From Thermoanaerobaculia bacterium (GTDB lineage Bacteria > Acidobacteriota > Thermoanaerobaculia > Multivoradales > J023): a DNA stretch of 64,000 nt. The translations under genes were made by a program, and so were the position numbers. The stretch covers positions 62,001 through 126,000 of the forward strand of contig JAUIJL010000026.1 in assembly GCA_030431255.1 (NCBI GenBank), written 5' to 3'. Positions 1 to 8,165 of this stretch are shown here, piece after piece. Every line of letters begins with the position of its first letter. The first letter of the stretch is position 1. The notes beneath the pieces are model-generated. The model had not been told where the DNA came from. It did no database searches and worked only from the letters and a program-made list of their open reading frames with translations.

Positions 1-20
1 GCGACGGGTCGTTCGTACAG

Positions 21-1035
21 GTGTATTCGTACCGGCCTTACCGCTTGGTGAGAGAGCTCGGGCGCGCGGCGGCATGGGCGTGGTGTATCTGGCGGAACGG
101 ACCGACGGTTTGCTGGATCAGTAGGTCGCGATCAAAGCCCTGCAGCTCGGGAAACACGGAGATTTTACGGAACGTTTCGACCAGGAGCGACGGATCCTTG
201 GCACCTTGGATCACCCGGGCATTGCCCCGCCTCCTGGACGCGGGCTCGACGCCCCGGGGCCTGCCCTACATCGTCATGGAGCGTGTGGACGGGCACGCCA
301 TCGATCTCTACTGCAGAGAAGAAGGGCTCTCCATCGCCGATCGCCTCAAGCTGTTGGTGCAAGTCTGCGAAGCCGTGGAAGCGGCACACCGGGCGTTGAT
401 CGTGCATCGCGACCTCAAGCCGTCGCCGGCCATGCGCGCCGTGGCGATTTGTGACCAAGAGCCCCGCTCCCTTTCATCGACCGTCCGGGCCTTGTCGGAC
501 GCCAAAAAGGAGCGGCTGGCGTCGCAGCTTCAGCAAACGGTGAGTCGACTGCCCGCGGCCCTGTCGGGCGATCTAGACGCCATCGCCCTGAAGGCCTTGC
601 AGAAGGAGCCGAATCGGCGCTAAGAGTCCGTGAGGCAGCTGCGTCGGGATCTCGAGCGCTATCTGGCGCGATATGACGAGGCGGAGGTGGTGCTGTGTCA
701 GGCATTGGAGATCCGCCGCCAGGTCTATGGGTCGATGCACCCACGAGTGGCGGTGTTGATCAGCCGACTGGCGACGGTGGAAAGACTGCGAGGTCGGCCG
801 GAGCAAGCCCTGCCGCTCTATCGGCAAGCCCAAGACATCCGACAGCGAGTCTTCGACCCGGGGCATCCGGAAATCGGCAGCTCGCGGATTGTTTGATCGA
901 TCTGGGCCGGATCGACGAGGCCGCCGAGGCCTTGGAAGAAGCCATCGGCATCCTCGACACGGCCGGTCGCGGACCGGAAGCGGAGAGAGCCCGCGAGATG
1001 CTCCGGGGGCTGGATCGATCGAGATCCTTAGGCTG
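21..1035 (+). pseudogene. Broken serine/threonine protein kinase with TPR tail
   Basis: Pieces of a Hanks-type kinase can be read in order, but in different frames. The glycine loop (YRLVRELGR, then GMGVVYLAER after a frame change near 70), an in-frame TAG at 121-123 just before VAIKALQ, a second frame change near 225 before LLDAG, and then LPYIVMERVDGHAID and HRDLKPS in one frame. Right after HRDLKPS (about 420) the catalytic loop, DFG segment and most of the C-lobe are missing. The text resumes with DLDAIALKALQKEPNRR, which normally closes such kinase domains. After a stop at 621-623 the same frame continues into about three tetratricopeptide-like units to near 1035. Kinases with C-terminal TPRs are common in Acidobacteriota; this one cannot be active. 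The internal deletion plus several frameshifts show long-standing decay rather than one sequencing error. Confidence 0.8.
972..1035 (+). repeat. 64-bp direct repeat, copy 1 (kinase-TPR tail)
   Basis: This segment encodes the last residues of the broken kinase-TPR gene (EAERAREMLRGLDRSR). It recurs at 2521-2584 with two mismatches in 64 positions, on the other side of the RAYT-like transposase. Both copies are followed by short tandem repeats, but of different sequence. Confidence 0.9.
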
Positions 1036-1073
1036 ACGTCTTTACTCTGGCACTGCAAACTCAGGTGGCAAAA

Positions 1074-1159
1074 CTTAGGTGCCACGTTGATATCTTAGGT
1101 GCCACGTTGATATCCGGTGGCTCGTTCTGTAGCTCAAACTTAGGTGCCACGTTGATATC
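1074..1159 (+). repeat. Three copies of a 21-bp direct repeat
   Basis: The unit CTTAGGTGCCACGTTGATATC occurs (first base to last) at 1074-1094, 1094-1114 and 1139-1159. The second and third copies are each followed by GGTGGCTCGTTCTGTAGC. The array fills the gap between the kinase relic and the transposase. It could be a transposase-end or binding-site array, or a tandem expansion; the function is unknown. Confidence 0.85.
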
Positions 1160-1286
1160 TGGTGGCTCGTTCTGTAGCCCAAAACTTGACCATTTTCACT
1201 GTATTGCAGAATCAGCGACCAGTTTAACGTCCTTCCTCAAGTAGAGGCGTGTGCCTTTTGACACCCACTACTATGGAGGAACGAAC

Positions 1287-1376
1287 ATGACCATCAACAT
1301 TCCCAACCCATCTAGCCTTACCGATGAAGCGAGGTGCGCCCAGAGGCATTCGCTGTCGGCGGTGAGTCATGTCTAG
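1287..1376 (+). CDS. 29-residue leader ORF overlapping the transposase start
   Basis: An ATG at 1287 sits 6 bases after a strong GGAGGA (1275-1280) and opens a 29-codon frame (MTINIPNPSS...) that ends at TAG 1374-1376. The transposase ATG at 1369 lies inside it in another frame. The good ribosome site belongs to this short frame, while the transposase start has none of its own, so transposase translation may be coupled to it. Alternatively it is the true 5' end of the transposase separated by a frameshift. No family is recognised. Confidence 0.4.
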   Translation: MTINIPNPSSLTDEARCAQRHSLSAVSHV

Positions 1377-2334
1377 GTTCCCCCGCCTCTGGACCCGCCC
1401 CAACGCCGGGGTCGCCGTTATGAATCGCTGCATTCAAGGCCGCTACCTGCTCAAACCCAGCCCGCGTCTCAACCAAATCATTATCGGGGCGCTCGCCAAA
1501 GCCCGAGAAAAGTACCCCGTCGAGATTTACAGCGGCGCTTTCGCAAGCAGCCACTTTCACCTACACCTTCAAGCTCCCAGCGTCAAAATCCAAGCCGATT
1601 TCATGGCCCACTTCACCCGTAAGCTGTCGTTCGAAGCCGGCATCCTCTACGACTGGGAGACTAAGACCTTCCCTGACCGATACCACTCCTCGGAGGTTTC
1701 CCAAGAGCCCGAGGCCCAGATTCAGCGGCTCGTCTACCACCTCAAACACGGCGCAAAGGAGGGTCTCGTATCAAGCCCTCTGTACTGGCCGGGCGTTAAC
1801 TTCGTCGACGCCCTGATTACCGGCGAGCCCCTCAAAGGCGTCTGGATCGACCGTTCCGGGTACTATCGTGCAAGCCGACGAGACGAAAATGTCACCCTCG
1901 AGGATTTCACCGAGCACCTGGAGCTGCCCATCGCTCCGTTGCCTTGCTGGGCCCATCTGAGCCAGGAATCTCGTCGCGACCTTGTTCTGGACATCATCCG
2001 TGAGATCGAAGAAAACACGGCGGCAAGCCACGCTATGAACGGTACCGCTCCCTTGGGCGCGGAAGCAGTGCTCAACGGCGATCCTCACTACTACCCGGCG
2101 AAGCTCAAGAAATCGCCGCAACCGCTTTTTCACGCCATTTGCAAGAAAGTCCGCCAGGAAATGAGACAGGCGTTTTCGCTGATCTTGGCCGCCTACTGCG
2201 AAGCGTCGAAACGTCTAAGAGCAGGAGAGCGGAATGCAGAGTTTCCCGAGAACTCGTTTCCACCCGGGCTGCCGTTCGTCGAGCCGGCCTGGGCGATGGT
2301 AGGCCATGCTTTGAAGTCGCCCGAGCCCGGATAG
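1369..2334 (+). mobile_element. REP-associated tyrosine transposase-like protein (RAYT, Y1 family)
   Basis: The 321-residue product has the layout of IS200/RAYT single-strand transposases. An N-terminal strand region (NRCIQGRYLLKP) is followed by the HUH-type metal motif in SSHFHLHLQ, near residue 65. Downstream comes the helix carrying the catalytic tyrosine in RLVYHLKHGAKEGLV, which matches the family pattern Y-x-x-N-P-x-x-A-G-L-V. A long C-terminal extension of about 170 residues has no recognised domain. The family cuts and joins single-stranded DNA at hairpins and in many genomes serves REP sequences. A REP-like array with the expected GTAG tetranucleotide is present at 17.75 kb in this window. 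The gene lies between two copies of a 64-bp kinase-tail repeat. The ATG at 1369 is chosen because the frame is open from there; it overlaps a 29-codon leader. Confidence 0.75.
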
Positions 2335-2520
2335 AGCTACTCTCTTCGTTGTTGGTTGCCTCACACGGTTGGAAAGCAAATTCCTCAAGCTCTGGGGAGG
2401 GGGGAAGGTGTGCCTTCCATCGACCCTAGTCGAATAGACACCAATAGTTTCTGTAGCGTAGCAAGCCATCCTCGGAGCTGCTCTCGATAACGCCCTCTAT
2501 TTTCCTGGCACCTTTTGAAG

Positions 2521-2584
2521 GACCGGAAGCGGAGAGAGCCCGCGAGATGCTCCGGGGGCTGGATCGATCGAGATGCTTGGGCTG
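2521..2584 (+). repeat. 64-bp direct repeat, copy 2
   Basis: It matches 972-1035 at 62 of 64 positions (differences only in the last 11 bases). It is far longer than a target-site duplication, so it more likely arose by recombination or by capture of flanking DNA during movement of the intervening transposase. Confidence 0.9.
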
Positions 2585-2587
2585 TCT

Positions 2588-2636
2588 AACCTTGGAGGTT
2601 GACACCACCTATAACCTTGGAGGTTGACCACCTATG
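2588..2636 (+). repeat. Tandem pair of palindromic repeats
   Basis: AACCTTGGAGGTT occurs at 2588-2600 and 2613-2625. Each copy is itself an inverted repeat (AACCT-TGG-AGGTT) and is followed by GAC(A)CCACCTAT. The arrangement mirrors the tandem repeats that follow the first copy of the 64-bp repeat. Confidence 0.8.
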
Positions 2637-2664
2637 CTTGCTCATAGGTTCTCCATCTTTGATA

Positions 2665-4338
2665 TCAAGCAAAACCCATCAATAACTCGACGAGCCCCGA
2701 CTCTTCGACCAAGGGCTCGGCAGCGGCTCGGATCAAGTGCTGGGCGGCTGCCGCCATCTCGCCATCGTCGGGCAAGTCGTCCTCTTTCAGCGCCGCGTGG
2801 GCCTGGGCCCACGCGAGCTGCCGGTCGACGTCGAGGGCATCGACCAGGGCGCGAGTGATCGACCACAGGCTTTGCCCACCCGCGGCCTGGGCAAGTCGCC
2901 CATGGGCATCGACGTCGACACGCTGGGCCAATCTCACGAGGCGACCGACCAAGGTGTGGATCAACACGGAGTCCGTTTTGCCCTGGGCCAACAGCTCAAG
3001 GACCTTTGCGAGGCCCAGAGACGGGCTTTGCACCAAGGAGCCGATCTCTTGCCGGCGGCTCTCGAGCGTGCCGGCGAGGTCCAGCACCCGCAGGTGGGTC
3101 TTGGCGTCGGCGTCGGGGGTCACGGCCCTGAGGGCCGCCGACGAAACCGCCTGCCCCGCCCATCCCAGCCACGACTCCGCCTCGGCCGGCTCAGGCATTG
3201 GAGCGAGCACCATCAGCAGCTCCACCACCGGCACACGCAAACCTCCGGCTCCGCCGTCCACCACCGCAAGCCGTGGCAAATAATGCTCTTGGAAGGACTT
3301 AACTAGGCCCGACCCATCGGCGTCCACGGATCGGGGGAGATACTCGCAGAAGCCTTGGTCCAGCCCGAGCTGGTCGACAAACACGTCCACGACCTGCCGA
3401 GCATGGTCGTTGTCAGCGGCGTAGATCAAAGTTTTGGGCAGATGATCCCGCCCCGGGAAGAGCTGGGATAGGCCGCCGTCTCGCAGAAATGCGACGAATG
3501 TGCGGAGCGCATCCTGGGACATGCGCACACCTTGGGCTGTCCTCCCACCGGGGCTTTGCCAACGAGCGGCCCGGATTCGATGCCTCCAATCTCCTCCGTC
3601 GACGACCGGTCTTTGCTCGAGCCGCCAATCCCGTTCCGGGGTCAAACGGGGGTGGAACATATCGAGATCGACCTTGAGACCATCGGCCACCGCTTGGTGG
3701 TGGTGATATTCCATCAGGAGGTGATGCTCGAAAAATTCCAACACCGCTTTGGATGGCCCCGGCACCAAGCCGACCCAAGGAGCGTCAAAATGGCGAGCCA
3801 AAGACCTACAGCAAGAGATGGACGACTCACGGCCGCCCATCAAGATCACGGCATCGAAGGTGCTCGCGGGCCAATCACCCGACTCGGCGACGTTGATCAG
3901 CTCGTCGAGCACCGCGGGAATGCTGATCAGAACGCGAGTGGAGCCGTCGAGGATTTGGCGATCCGCCGCTTCGGTCCATAGCTCGGTTTGATAGAGCTCC
4001 CCAAAAGGGGAGCCGTCCTCACCTTCAAAGCATTCCAAACGACGCTGCATGACCGCGGCCGGCCCGCGGCCGGCCAATAGGAACAAAATCCGGCGCGCCC
4101 CGGCGAATCGGACCCAGCGATCCACCAACGCACCGCCGACCCAGCCGGCACCGCCACCGGGGCTCAACTGCACCAAGCTTCGATGGCGCCCGCTCGCCAT
4201 GGCCCCTTCGATCGCTCGAAGGGCGCGCCACCTGGAATCCCCTGTTCCGTGAGCTGAAACCACGGCCGGCGACGGTTCGGGCATCTGGCCCAGGCGGCGG
4301 GTCTTGAAGCTCGGCGATGGCTCGTGCTCGGTCGACAC
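2665..4338 (-). CDS. HsdR-like protein with all motor motifs lost
   Basis: The 557-residue protein aligns by eye with the helicase core and C-terminal domain of type I restriction R subunits (EcoEI type). Conserved landmarks are kept in order: WRALRAIEGA near 37 (start of RecA1), a helicase motif III-like stretch at 188-211 (WVGLVPGPSKAVLEFFE then LLMEY), AVADGLKVD at 216-224, LPKTLIYAADNDHA at 300-313, KSFQEHYLPRLAVV at 347-360, RAVTPDADAKTH at 404-415, and QAAGGQSL near 484. Every catalytic motif is changed: Walker A GTGKT is GGGAGW (61-66), the DEAH box is LMGGRE (166-171), TATP is VPGP (192-195), and the arginine-finger GRGTR region reads WAGQAVS. The N-terminal nuclease domain is absent. 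There are no stops or frameshifts, so it looks selected as a non-motor protein. Start is GTG with TGAGGA upstream. It lies 9 bases after a lipoprotein phosphodiesterase gene, probably in one operon. No HsdM or HsdS is near. Confidence 0.75.
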   Translation of the reverse strand: MSTEHEPSPSFKTRRLGQMPEPSPAVVSAHGTGDSRWRALRAIEGAMASGRHRSLVQLSPGGGAGWVGGALVDRWVRFAGARRILFLLAGRGPAAVMQRRLECFEGEDGSPFGELYQTELWTEAADRQILDGSTRVLISIPAVLDELINVAESGDWPASTFDAVILMGGRESSISCCRSLARHFDAPWVGLVPGPSKAVLEFFEHHLLMEYHHHQAVADGLKVDLDMFHPRLTPERDWRLEQRPVVDGGDWRHRIRAARWQSPGGRTAQGVRMSQDALRTFVAFLRDGGLSQLFPGRDHLPKTLIYAADNDHARQVVDVFVDQLGLDQGFCEYLPRSVDADGSGLVKSFQEHYLPRLAVVDGGAGGLRVPVVELLMVLAPMPEPAEAESWLGWAGQAVSSAALRAVTPDADAKTHLRVLDLAGTLESRRQEIGSLVQSPSLGLAKVLELLAQGKTDSVLIHTLVGRLVRLAQRVDVDAHGRLAQAAGGQSLWSITRALVDALDVDRQLAWAQAHAALKEDDLPDDGEMAAAAQHLIRAAAEPLVEESGLVELLMGFA

Positions 4339-4347
4339 GGCGTATCC

Positions 4348-6336
4348 TCAGGGCTGATTCGCGGACGCCTGGAGCTGGCGCAAATTTCGTTGAAATAGGG
4401 CGTTGTCCGGCTCAATGTCCAGCGCCTTCTCCAACGCGGCGATGCCGAGGGCGGTATCGCCCATCAAATAGGCCACATTGGATCGATATTGATAGGTCAA
4501 GACATAGGACGGCGCGATGGCTTCCGCTTGTTCCAGGAGCTCTAAGGCGGCTTCGTAATTGGCCCGCCGAGCTTCCATGCTCGCCTTCTGAACCAGCTGC
4601 GACGCCTGGGCCTCTTCTTGGCTGCGCGGCGCGCGGACGTCGACCCGTCCGGTCAGGCGTTGATAGGCGGTCCGAGACGGCTCGTATTGGGGGTTGTAGC
4701 GCAAGGCCCGCTCATAGTCGAGCACCGCCTGGTCCGGCTTGCCCAACCGCTCCTGGATGACCGCCCGATTGTGGAAGGCCTCTACATTCAACGGCTCGAG
4801 ATCGATGGCTCTATTCAGCTCTTCGAGCGCCAGATCGTAGCGCTCCATCATGCCGAGCACCCCCGCCAAGCTGGCGCGCAGGGAGGCGTCCTCGGGATCG
4901 GCGTCGATCAGCTGTTTGTAGAGCTTGGCCGCCTCGCGGTATTTACCCTGTTGGAAATGAATGGCCGCCAGATTCCGATCACCCTGGGGTGAGACGGTGG
5001 TCGATTCGCCTTCGCTACCGATATACCCCAGACTGCGCAGATGCTCCAACTGGGCTTGGCTGATCTCGCTGGAGCCCGCCTGTGGATTGGCTCCCGGTGA
5101 CGGGCTGCCCGCAGGCTCGTAGCTGGAGATCCGTTGGCGATCCGGCAGGTCGATGAAGGCTTCCGAAAGCACCCGACCGGGCATGTCCGCGGCCGGGGGC
5201 AATCCCAACAACGACAACACCGTGGGCGCGACATCGAGGATCTCAGCATCTTGGATCCGGCCACCGGCTTTGACCCCGGCGCCGTAGAGATACATGATGC
5301 CGTGCAGGCGATGGAACTTCTCACTCACACGGCGGAGATCACGGGTGCGGGAAGGATCATCGTGCAAGGCACCGAGCTCGAATCCGTGGTCTGAAATCAC
5401 CATCAGGACGGTATTGCCGTCCAACGCGTCGAGATAGGTGCCGAGCAGCTCGTCGGCAAAACGATAGATCTGCTCCACGGTGCCACCGAATTTTTTCTGT
5501 TGCTCTGCGAGCTCACCGCCCAAGCCCTCGGCCCGGAAGAGGTGGCCGAAAAGGTGGGAGGTGGAGTCGGTGCCCTCGATGTACACCAAGCCGAGGTCCG
5601 GTTTTTTCTTCCGCCAAAGCTCGAGACCGATATCTCGATAGCTCTGGGCGGTGGCCAAGGCCCATTTGAAATGGGCCAAATCGTCTTGAAAATCGAAGGG
5701 TTTGTCGAATTCCTCCGGGCTGACCTCGACGAAGGCCTCGAGCTCCTCGAAAGACAAATCCGCGGGCCGACGCAACAGAGGCTCGATGTCTTCCAGCAGC
5801 TCCGGTGGATAGGTCTTTTCGCCCCCTTGATCCGCGAGACCACCCTCGCCGGTCAAACCTTCTTCGAAAAGAAAGTGATATGCCGTGTGATCACTGACCA
5901 CTGCTCCGTTCACGGTTTCTGGCGGCCAAGTCGCCCACCAACCCACGGTGGTGACGGCTCGACCGGCGTCCGAAGCGATATTCCACATCGCTTTCACGTT
6001 CCGCATCTGGGAGGTGACCGGCAGCTGCTCTCCGGTGGAGGACTGGGCGACGAAGTGGCCGATTCCGTGTTGGTCCGCGGTTTTGCCCGTGGCGATCGTG
6101 GTCCAAATGATCGGTGAAAGCAGGGGCTTCTGGCTCTCCAACCGACCGTAGGCCCCTTCTTGGCGCAATCGAGCGAAATTCGGCAGCTGACCCTCGGACA
6201 TCATCAAGTCCACGGTCTGGGGATCCATCCCGTCCAGGCCGAGGATCAACACCCGCCGACCGTCACCGGCCCCGGGACCACAGGCAAGCGGTTGTAGGCA
6301 CAGGGTGAGAACGAGCAGCAGGCTGAGCTTTTTCAT
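4348..6336 (-). CDS. Lipoprotein alkaline-phosphatase-fold phosphodiesterase with C-terminal TPRs
   Basis: A signal peptide with a lipobox (LQPLAC, Cys at 19) opens the 662-residue protein, so it should be lipid-anchored in the envelope. Residues 29-400 form a type I phosphodiesterase/nucleotide pyrophosphatase domain: LILGLDGMDP holds the first metal Asp, SPIIWTTIATGK holds the Thr nucleophile position, and VISDHGFELG and a His in the Asp/His set follow. About residue 430 carries LRSLGYIG, a short motif shared with two other proteins in this window. From about 455 to the end there are about five TPR units (for example YDLALEELNRAIDLEPLN). The substrate is unknown; relatives cleave phosphodiesters or phospholipid head groups. 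It is followed after 9 bases by the HsdR-like gene, suggesting cotranscription. Confidence 0.85.
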   Translation of the reverse strand: MKKLSLLLVLTLCLQPLACGPGAGDGRRVLILGLDGMDPQTVDLMMSEGQLPNFARLRQEGAYGRLESQKPLLSPIIWTTIATGKTADQHGIGHFVAQSSTGEQLPVTSQMRNVKAMWNIASDAGRAVTTVGWWATWPPETVNGAVVSDHTAYHFLFEEGLTGEGGLADQGGEKTYPPELLEDIEPLLRRPADLSFEELEAFVEVSPEEFDKPFDFQDDLAHFKWALATAQSYRDIGLELWRKKKPDLGLVYIEGTDSTSHLFGHLFRAEGLGGELAEQQKKFGGTVEQIYRFADELLGTYLDALDGNTVLMVISDHGFELGALHDDPSRTRDLRRVSEKFHRLHGIMYLYGAGVKAGGRIQDAEILDVAPTVLSLLGLPPAADMPGRVLSEAFIDLPDRQRISSYEPAGSPSPGANPQAGSSEISQAQLEHLRSLGYIGSEGESTTVSPQGDRNLAAIHFQQGKYREAAKLYKQLIDADPEDASLRASLAGVLGMMERYDLALEELNRAIDLEPLNVEAFHNRAVIQERLGKPDQAVLDYERALRYNPQYEPSRTAYQRLTGRVDVRAPRSQEEAQASQLVQKASMEARRANYEAALELLEQAEAIAPSYVLTYQYRSNVAYLMGDTALGIAALEKALDIEPDNALFQRNLRQLQASANQP

Positions 6337-6732
6337 GCTCGAACCCTAGGCCGGGGGCTGCTCGTAGTCAAGATCCTGCCCGCAAACGCGGCCGCATGAT
6401 CGGCAACCCATCTCTGGACACTCGAAACCCAAAAAAGCTTTCAGGCAAAAGGCTTCAAGCAAACGACTCAGGGGCGAGAAAACTTTTAGGGCAAAAAAAT
6501 TCGGGAGCCCTTCGACTCCCGTTTGGTGGATCTCGATGCCGCTTTCGAAAGCTGAGGACCGATCTTCAGGTAGGCTTCGGTCCCTGATTTGCTTTCGAGA
6601 GGGAATCTCCTGTCCGTCGAGAAGATCTTATGGCAGGGCCTAAACCGTGTCGTCCTCATCCTGTTGAATTATTTAACAACAATGTTGCGTCTCGACCCCA
6701 ACAAATCTACAGGCCGCAGCTCGTTCCGCAGC
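6337..6732. other. 396-base gap with two hairpins
   Basis: No coding frame is convincing here. Read on the minus strand, downstream of the NarL-type regulator, it has a hairpin at 6556-6583 (GGACCGA/TCGGTCC arms) and then a terminator at 6493-6521. It may be the 3' untranslated region of the regulator transcript or a small RNA. It also has to contain the promoter of the phosphodiesterase gene near 6340-6400. Confidence 0.5.
6493..6521 (-). terminator. Rho-independent terminator
   Basis: On the minus strand CGGGAG, an 8-base loop and CTCCCG (6521-6502) are followed by AA and seven T (6499-6493). It would stop transcripts from the NarL-type regulator gene, whose stop codon is about 210 bases upstream. 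Confidence 0.7.
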
Positions 6733-7410
6733 TCATCCATCGGCGGTCTCGTCGAGGCTGGCTAGGCCGTGTCGGAATGCGAAGACGGCGGCTTCGACTC
6801 GGTTGGAAACGCCGATTTTGGACAATAGGCGGCTCAGGTGGGTGCGGGCCGTGACCTCGGCGATGCCGAAGTGGTCGGCAATGCGATGGTTGTCCCAGCC
6901 GAGGGCGACCAAACGCAGAATCTCCCGTTCCCTTTCGGTGAGCCGGGAAAGAGCCGGGTCGCTGTCGCCGCCGGTGTCGCGTATCAGCTCGCGGGTCAGC
7001 TCGGCCGGCAAGAAGGCTTCGCCACGGTGCAGACGCTCGATGGCCCTCAGATAATCCTGACGATCGGCGTTTTTCGACAGATAGCCCATGGCCCCGGCTC
7101 GGATGGCTTCGAGCACCGCGTCCTGCTCGGTGGAAGCGGTGACCACCAGCATTCGAACATCGGCTTGACTGGCCAGGGCCGCCCGGATGACATCGACCGG
7201 TTCCGGGCCGGGCATCACGAGATCGAGCAGAACCACATCCGGCCGCAGATCCGAGATCTTGGCCAAGGCCTCGTCGCCATTGGATGCTTTACCGACGACC
7301 TTGATGTGCTCGAAGTCGGCCAGCAATAGCTCCGTGCCTTCTCGAACCACCACGTGATCGTCGACAATTAAGACTCTGATCTCAGCGCTCAACAACCTCC
7401 CCCGATCCAT
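6733..7410 (-). CDS. NarL/FixJ-family response regulator
   Basis: This is a two-component transcription regulator. The receiver domain (about residues 10-125) has the acidic pair in LIVDDH, the phospho-acceptor Asp in VVLLDLVMPG, a Thr in VVTAST and Lys in YLSKNA. The LuxR-type helix-turn-helix is at the C-terminus (LTEREREILRLVALG, then NHRIADHFGIAEVTARTHLS). No sensor kinase lies next to it, so its partner is unknown. I place the start at the ATG at 7410; an upstream ATG at 7452 adds 14 residues without family similarity, and there is no strong ribosome site for either. Its transcript probably ends at the terminator at 6493-6521. Confidence 0.9.
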   Translation of the reverse strand: MDRGRLLSAEIRVLIVDDHVVVREGTELLLADFEHIKVVGKASNGDEALAKISDLRPDVVLLDLVMPGPEPVDVIRAALASQADVRMLVVTASTEQDAVLEAIRAGAMGYLSKNADRQDYLRAIERLHRGEAFLPAELTRELIRDTGGDSDPALSRLTEREREILRLVALGWDNHRIADHFGIAEVTARTHLSRLLSKIGVSNRVEAAVFAFRHGLASLDETADG

Positions 7411-7669
7411 GTGCAGCCGGATCCAGCTTGCGGAGCAAGCGTGATGAAACAACTTAAAGTGCGCAGAAGCTAGAGCGGTATAGGAGCCGGCTGAGGAAAC
7501 CGTAGCAGAGGAAGGCTGGACGAACCAATCGAGAAGTCCTAAGGATATCGAAGGCTCAATCGCCCCCTCATATCCTCACTTTACATCATTTCTCTTGTCA
7601 GGACCACCGTTTCAGGATTCATATTCAGGGTCGGTGCTCAGCTCGGATTTCGAGCTTGGCCTGGATTTA

Positions 7670-8002
7670 TCAGTGTGCCCTTGTGCTCAGTCGATCCAGG
7701 ACGTCGAAGAGCTCCAACCGGCGACGCAGGGCTTCGTCCTCGGAGCGATGTCCCAAGGCATCGAGAGTCTCGATCGCGTCGCTCAGCAGATCGGCGCGAA
7801 CGCATTGCGCCACACTGACTACTTCCTCATGTAAAGCCTCGGCGGATTCGGGATCCAACGAGTCCACCACCTCCGCCAATCGACGATCGGCCCGCCGGAG
7901 ATCCTCGGCGATTTCGAGCAGCACGGATTGGGCGCGTTGGACGGCGGCGGTCGGGCGGCGGGTGATCGAATGGACGGTGGGAACGTTGGGTACGCTGCTC
8001 AT
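7670..8002 (-). CDS. Small helical hypothetical protein
   Basis: The 110-residue product is rich in Leu, Arg, Glu and Asp, with long predicted helices (for example AQSVLLEIAEDLRRADRRLA) and no Cys motif other than one Cys, no signal peptide and no membrane segment. I do not recognise the family. It starts at ATG with a GGAGG-like sequence (TTGGAGGAAAAG on the coding strand) just upstream, which supports it being real. It lies 163 bases after the ImmA-UvrD gene on the same strand and could be a distal member of that operon. Confidence 0.6.
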   Translation of the reverse strand: MSSVPNVPTVHSITRRPTAAVQRAQSVLLEIAEDLRRADRRLAEVVDSLDPESAEALHEEVVSVAQCVRADLLSDAIETLDALGHRSEDEALRRRLELFDVLDRLSTRAH

Positions 8003-8165
8003 TGCTTTTCCTCCAAGAGAGCGGTTCTGGGCTCGACGTCCTCACCTCAGGCTCGATTGAGGGAGCGCCCCTGATGATGGGTCGAGCGAGGTGGAAGGAG
8101 CTATTCGCTAGCCGATCAATCGGCAGCGACAGCCGAAACCGGCAACGGCAAATGAAGAGATTTCT

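Larger units (their letters stand above)
2335..2664. other. Gap after the transposase
   Basis: This 330-base gap has no credible gene. It holds the second copy of the 64-bp kinase-tail repeat (2521-2584) and a pair of palindromic repeats (2588-2636). The kinase tail here is not preceded by any other kinase sequence, so only the last 64 bases were copied. Confidence 0.7.

Noticed and set aside
1074..1159. CRISPR-like array
   Set aside because: Three repeats overlap or are spaced by 24 bases, with no spacer of regular size and no cas genes.
972..2584. 64-bp repeats as transposon target-site duplication
   Set aside because: Far longer than any such duplication, and Y1/HUH transposases usually make none.
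2665..4338. Complete type I restriction system
   Set aside because: No hsdM or hsdS is present and the motor motifs of the R-like protein are lost.
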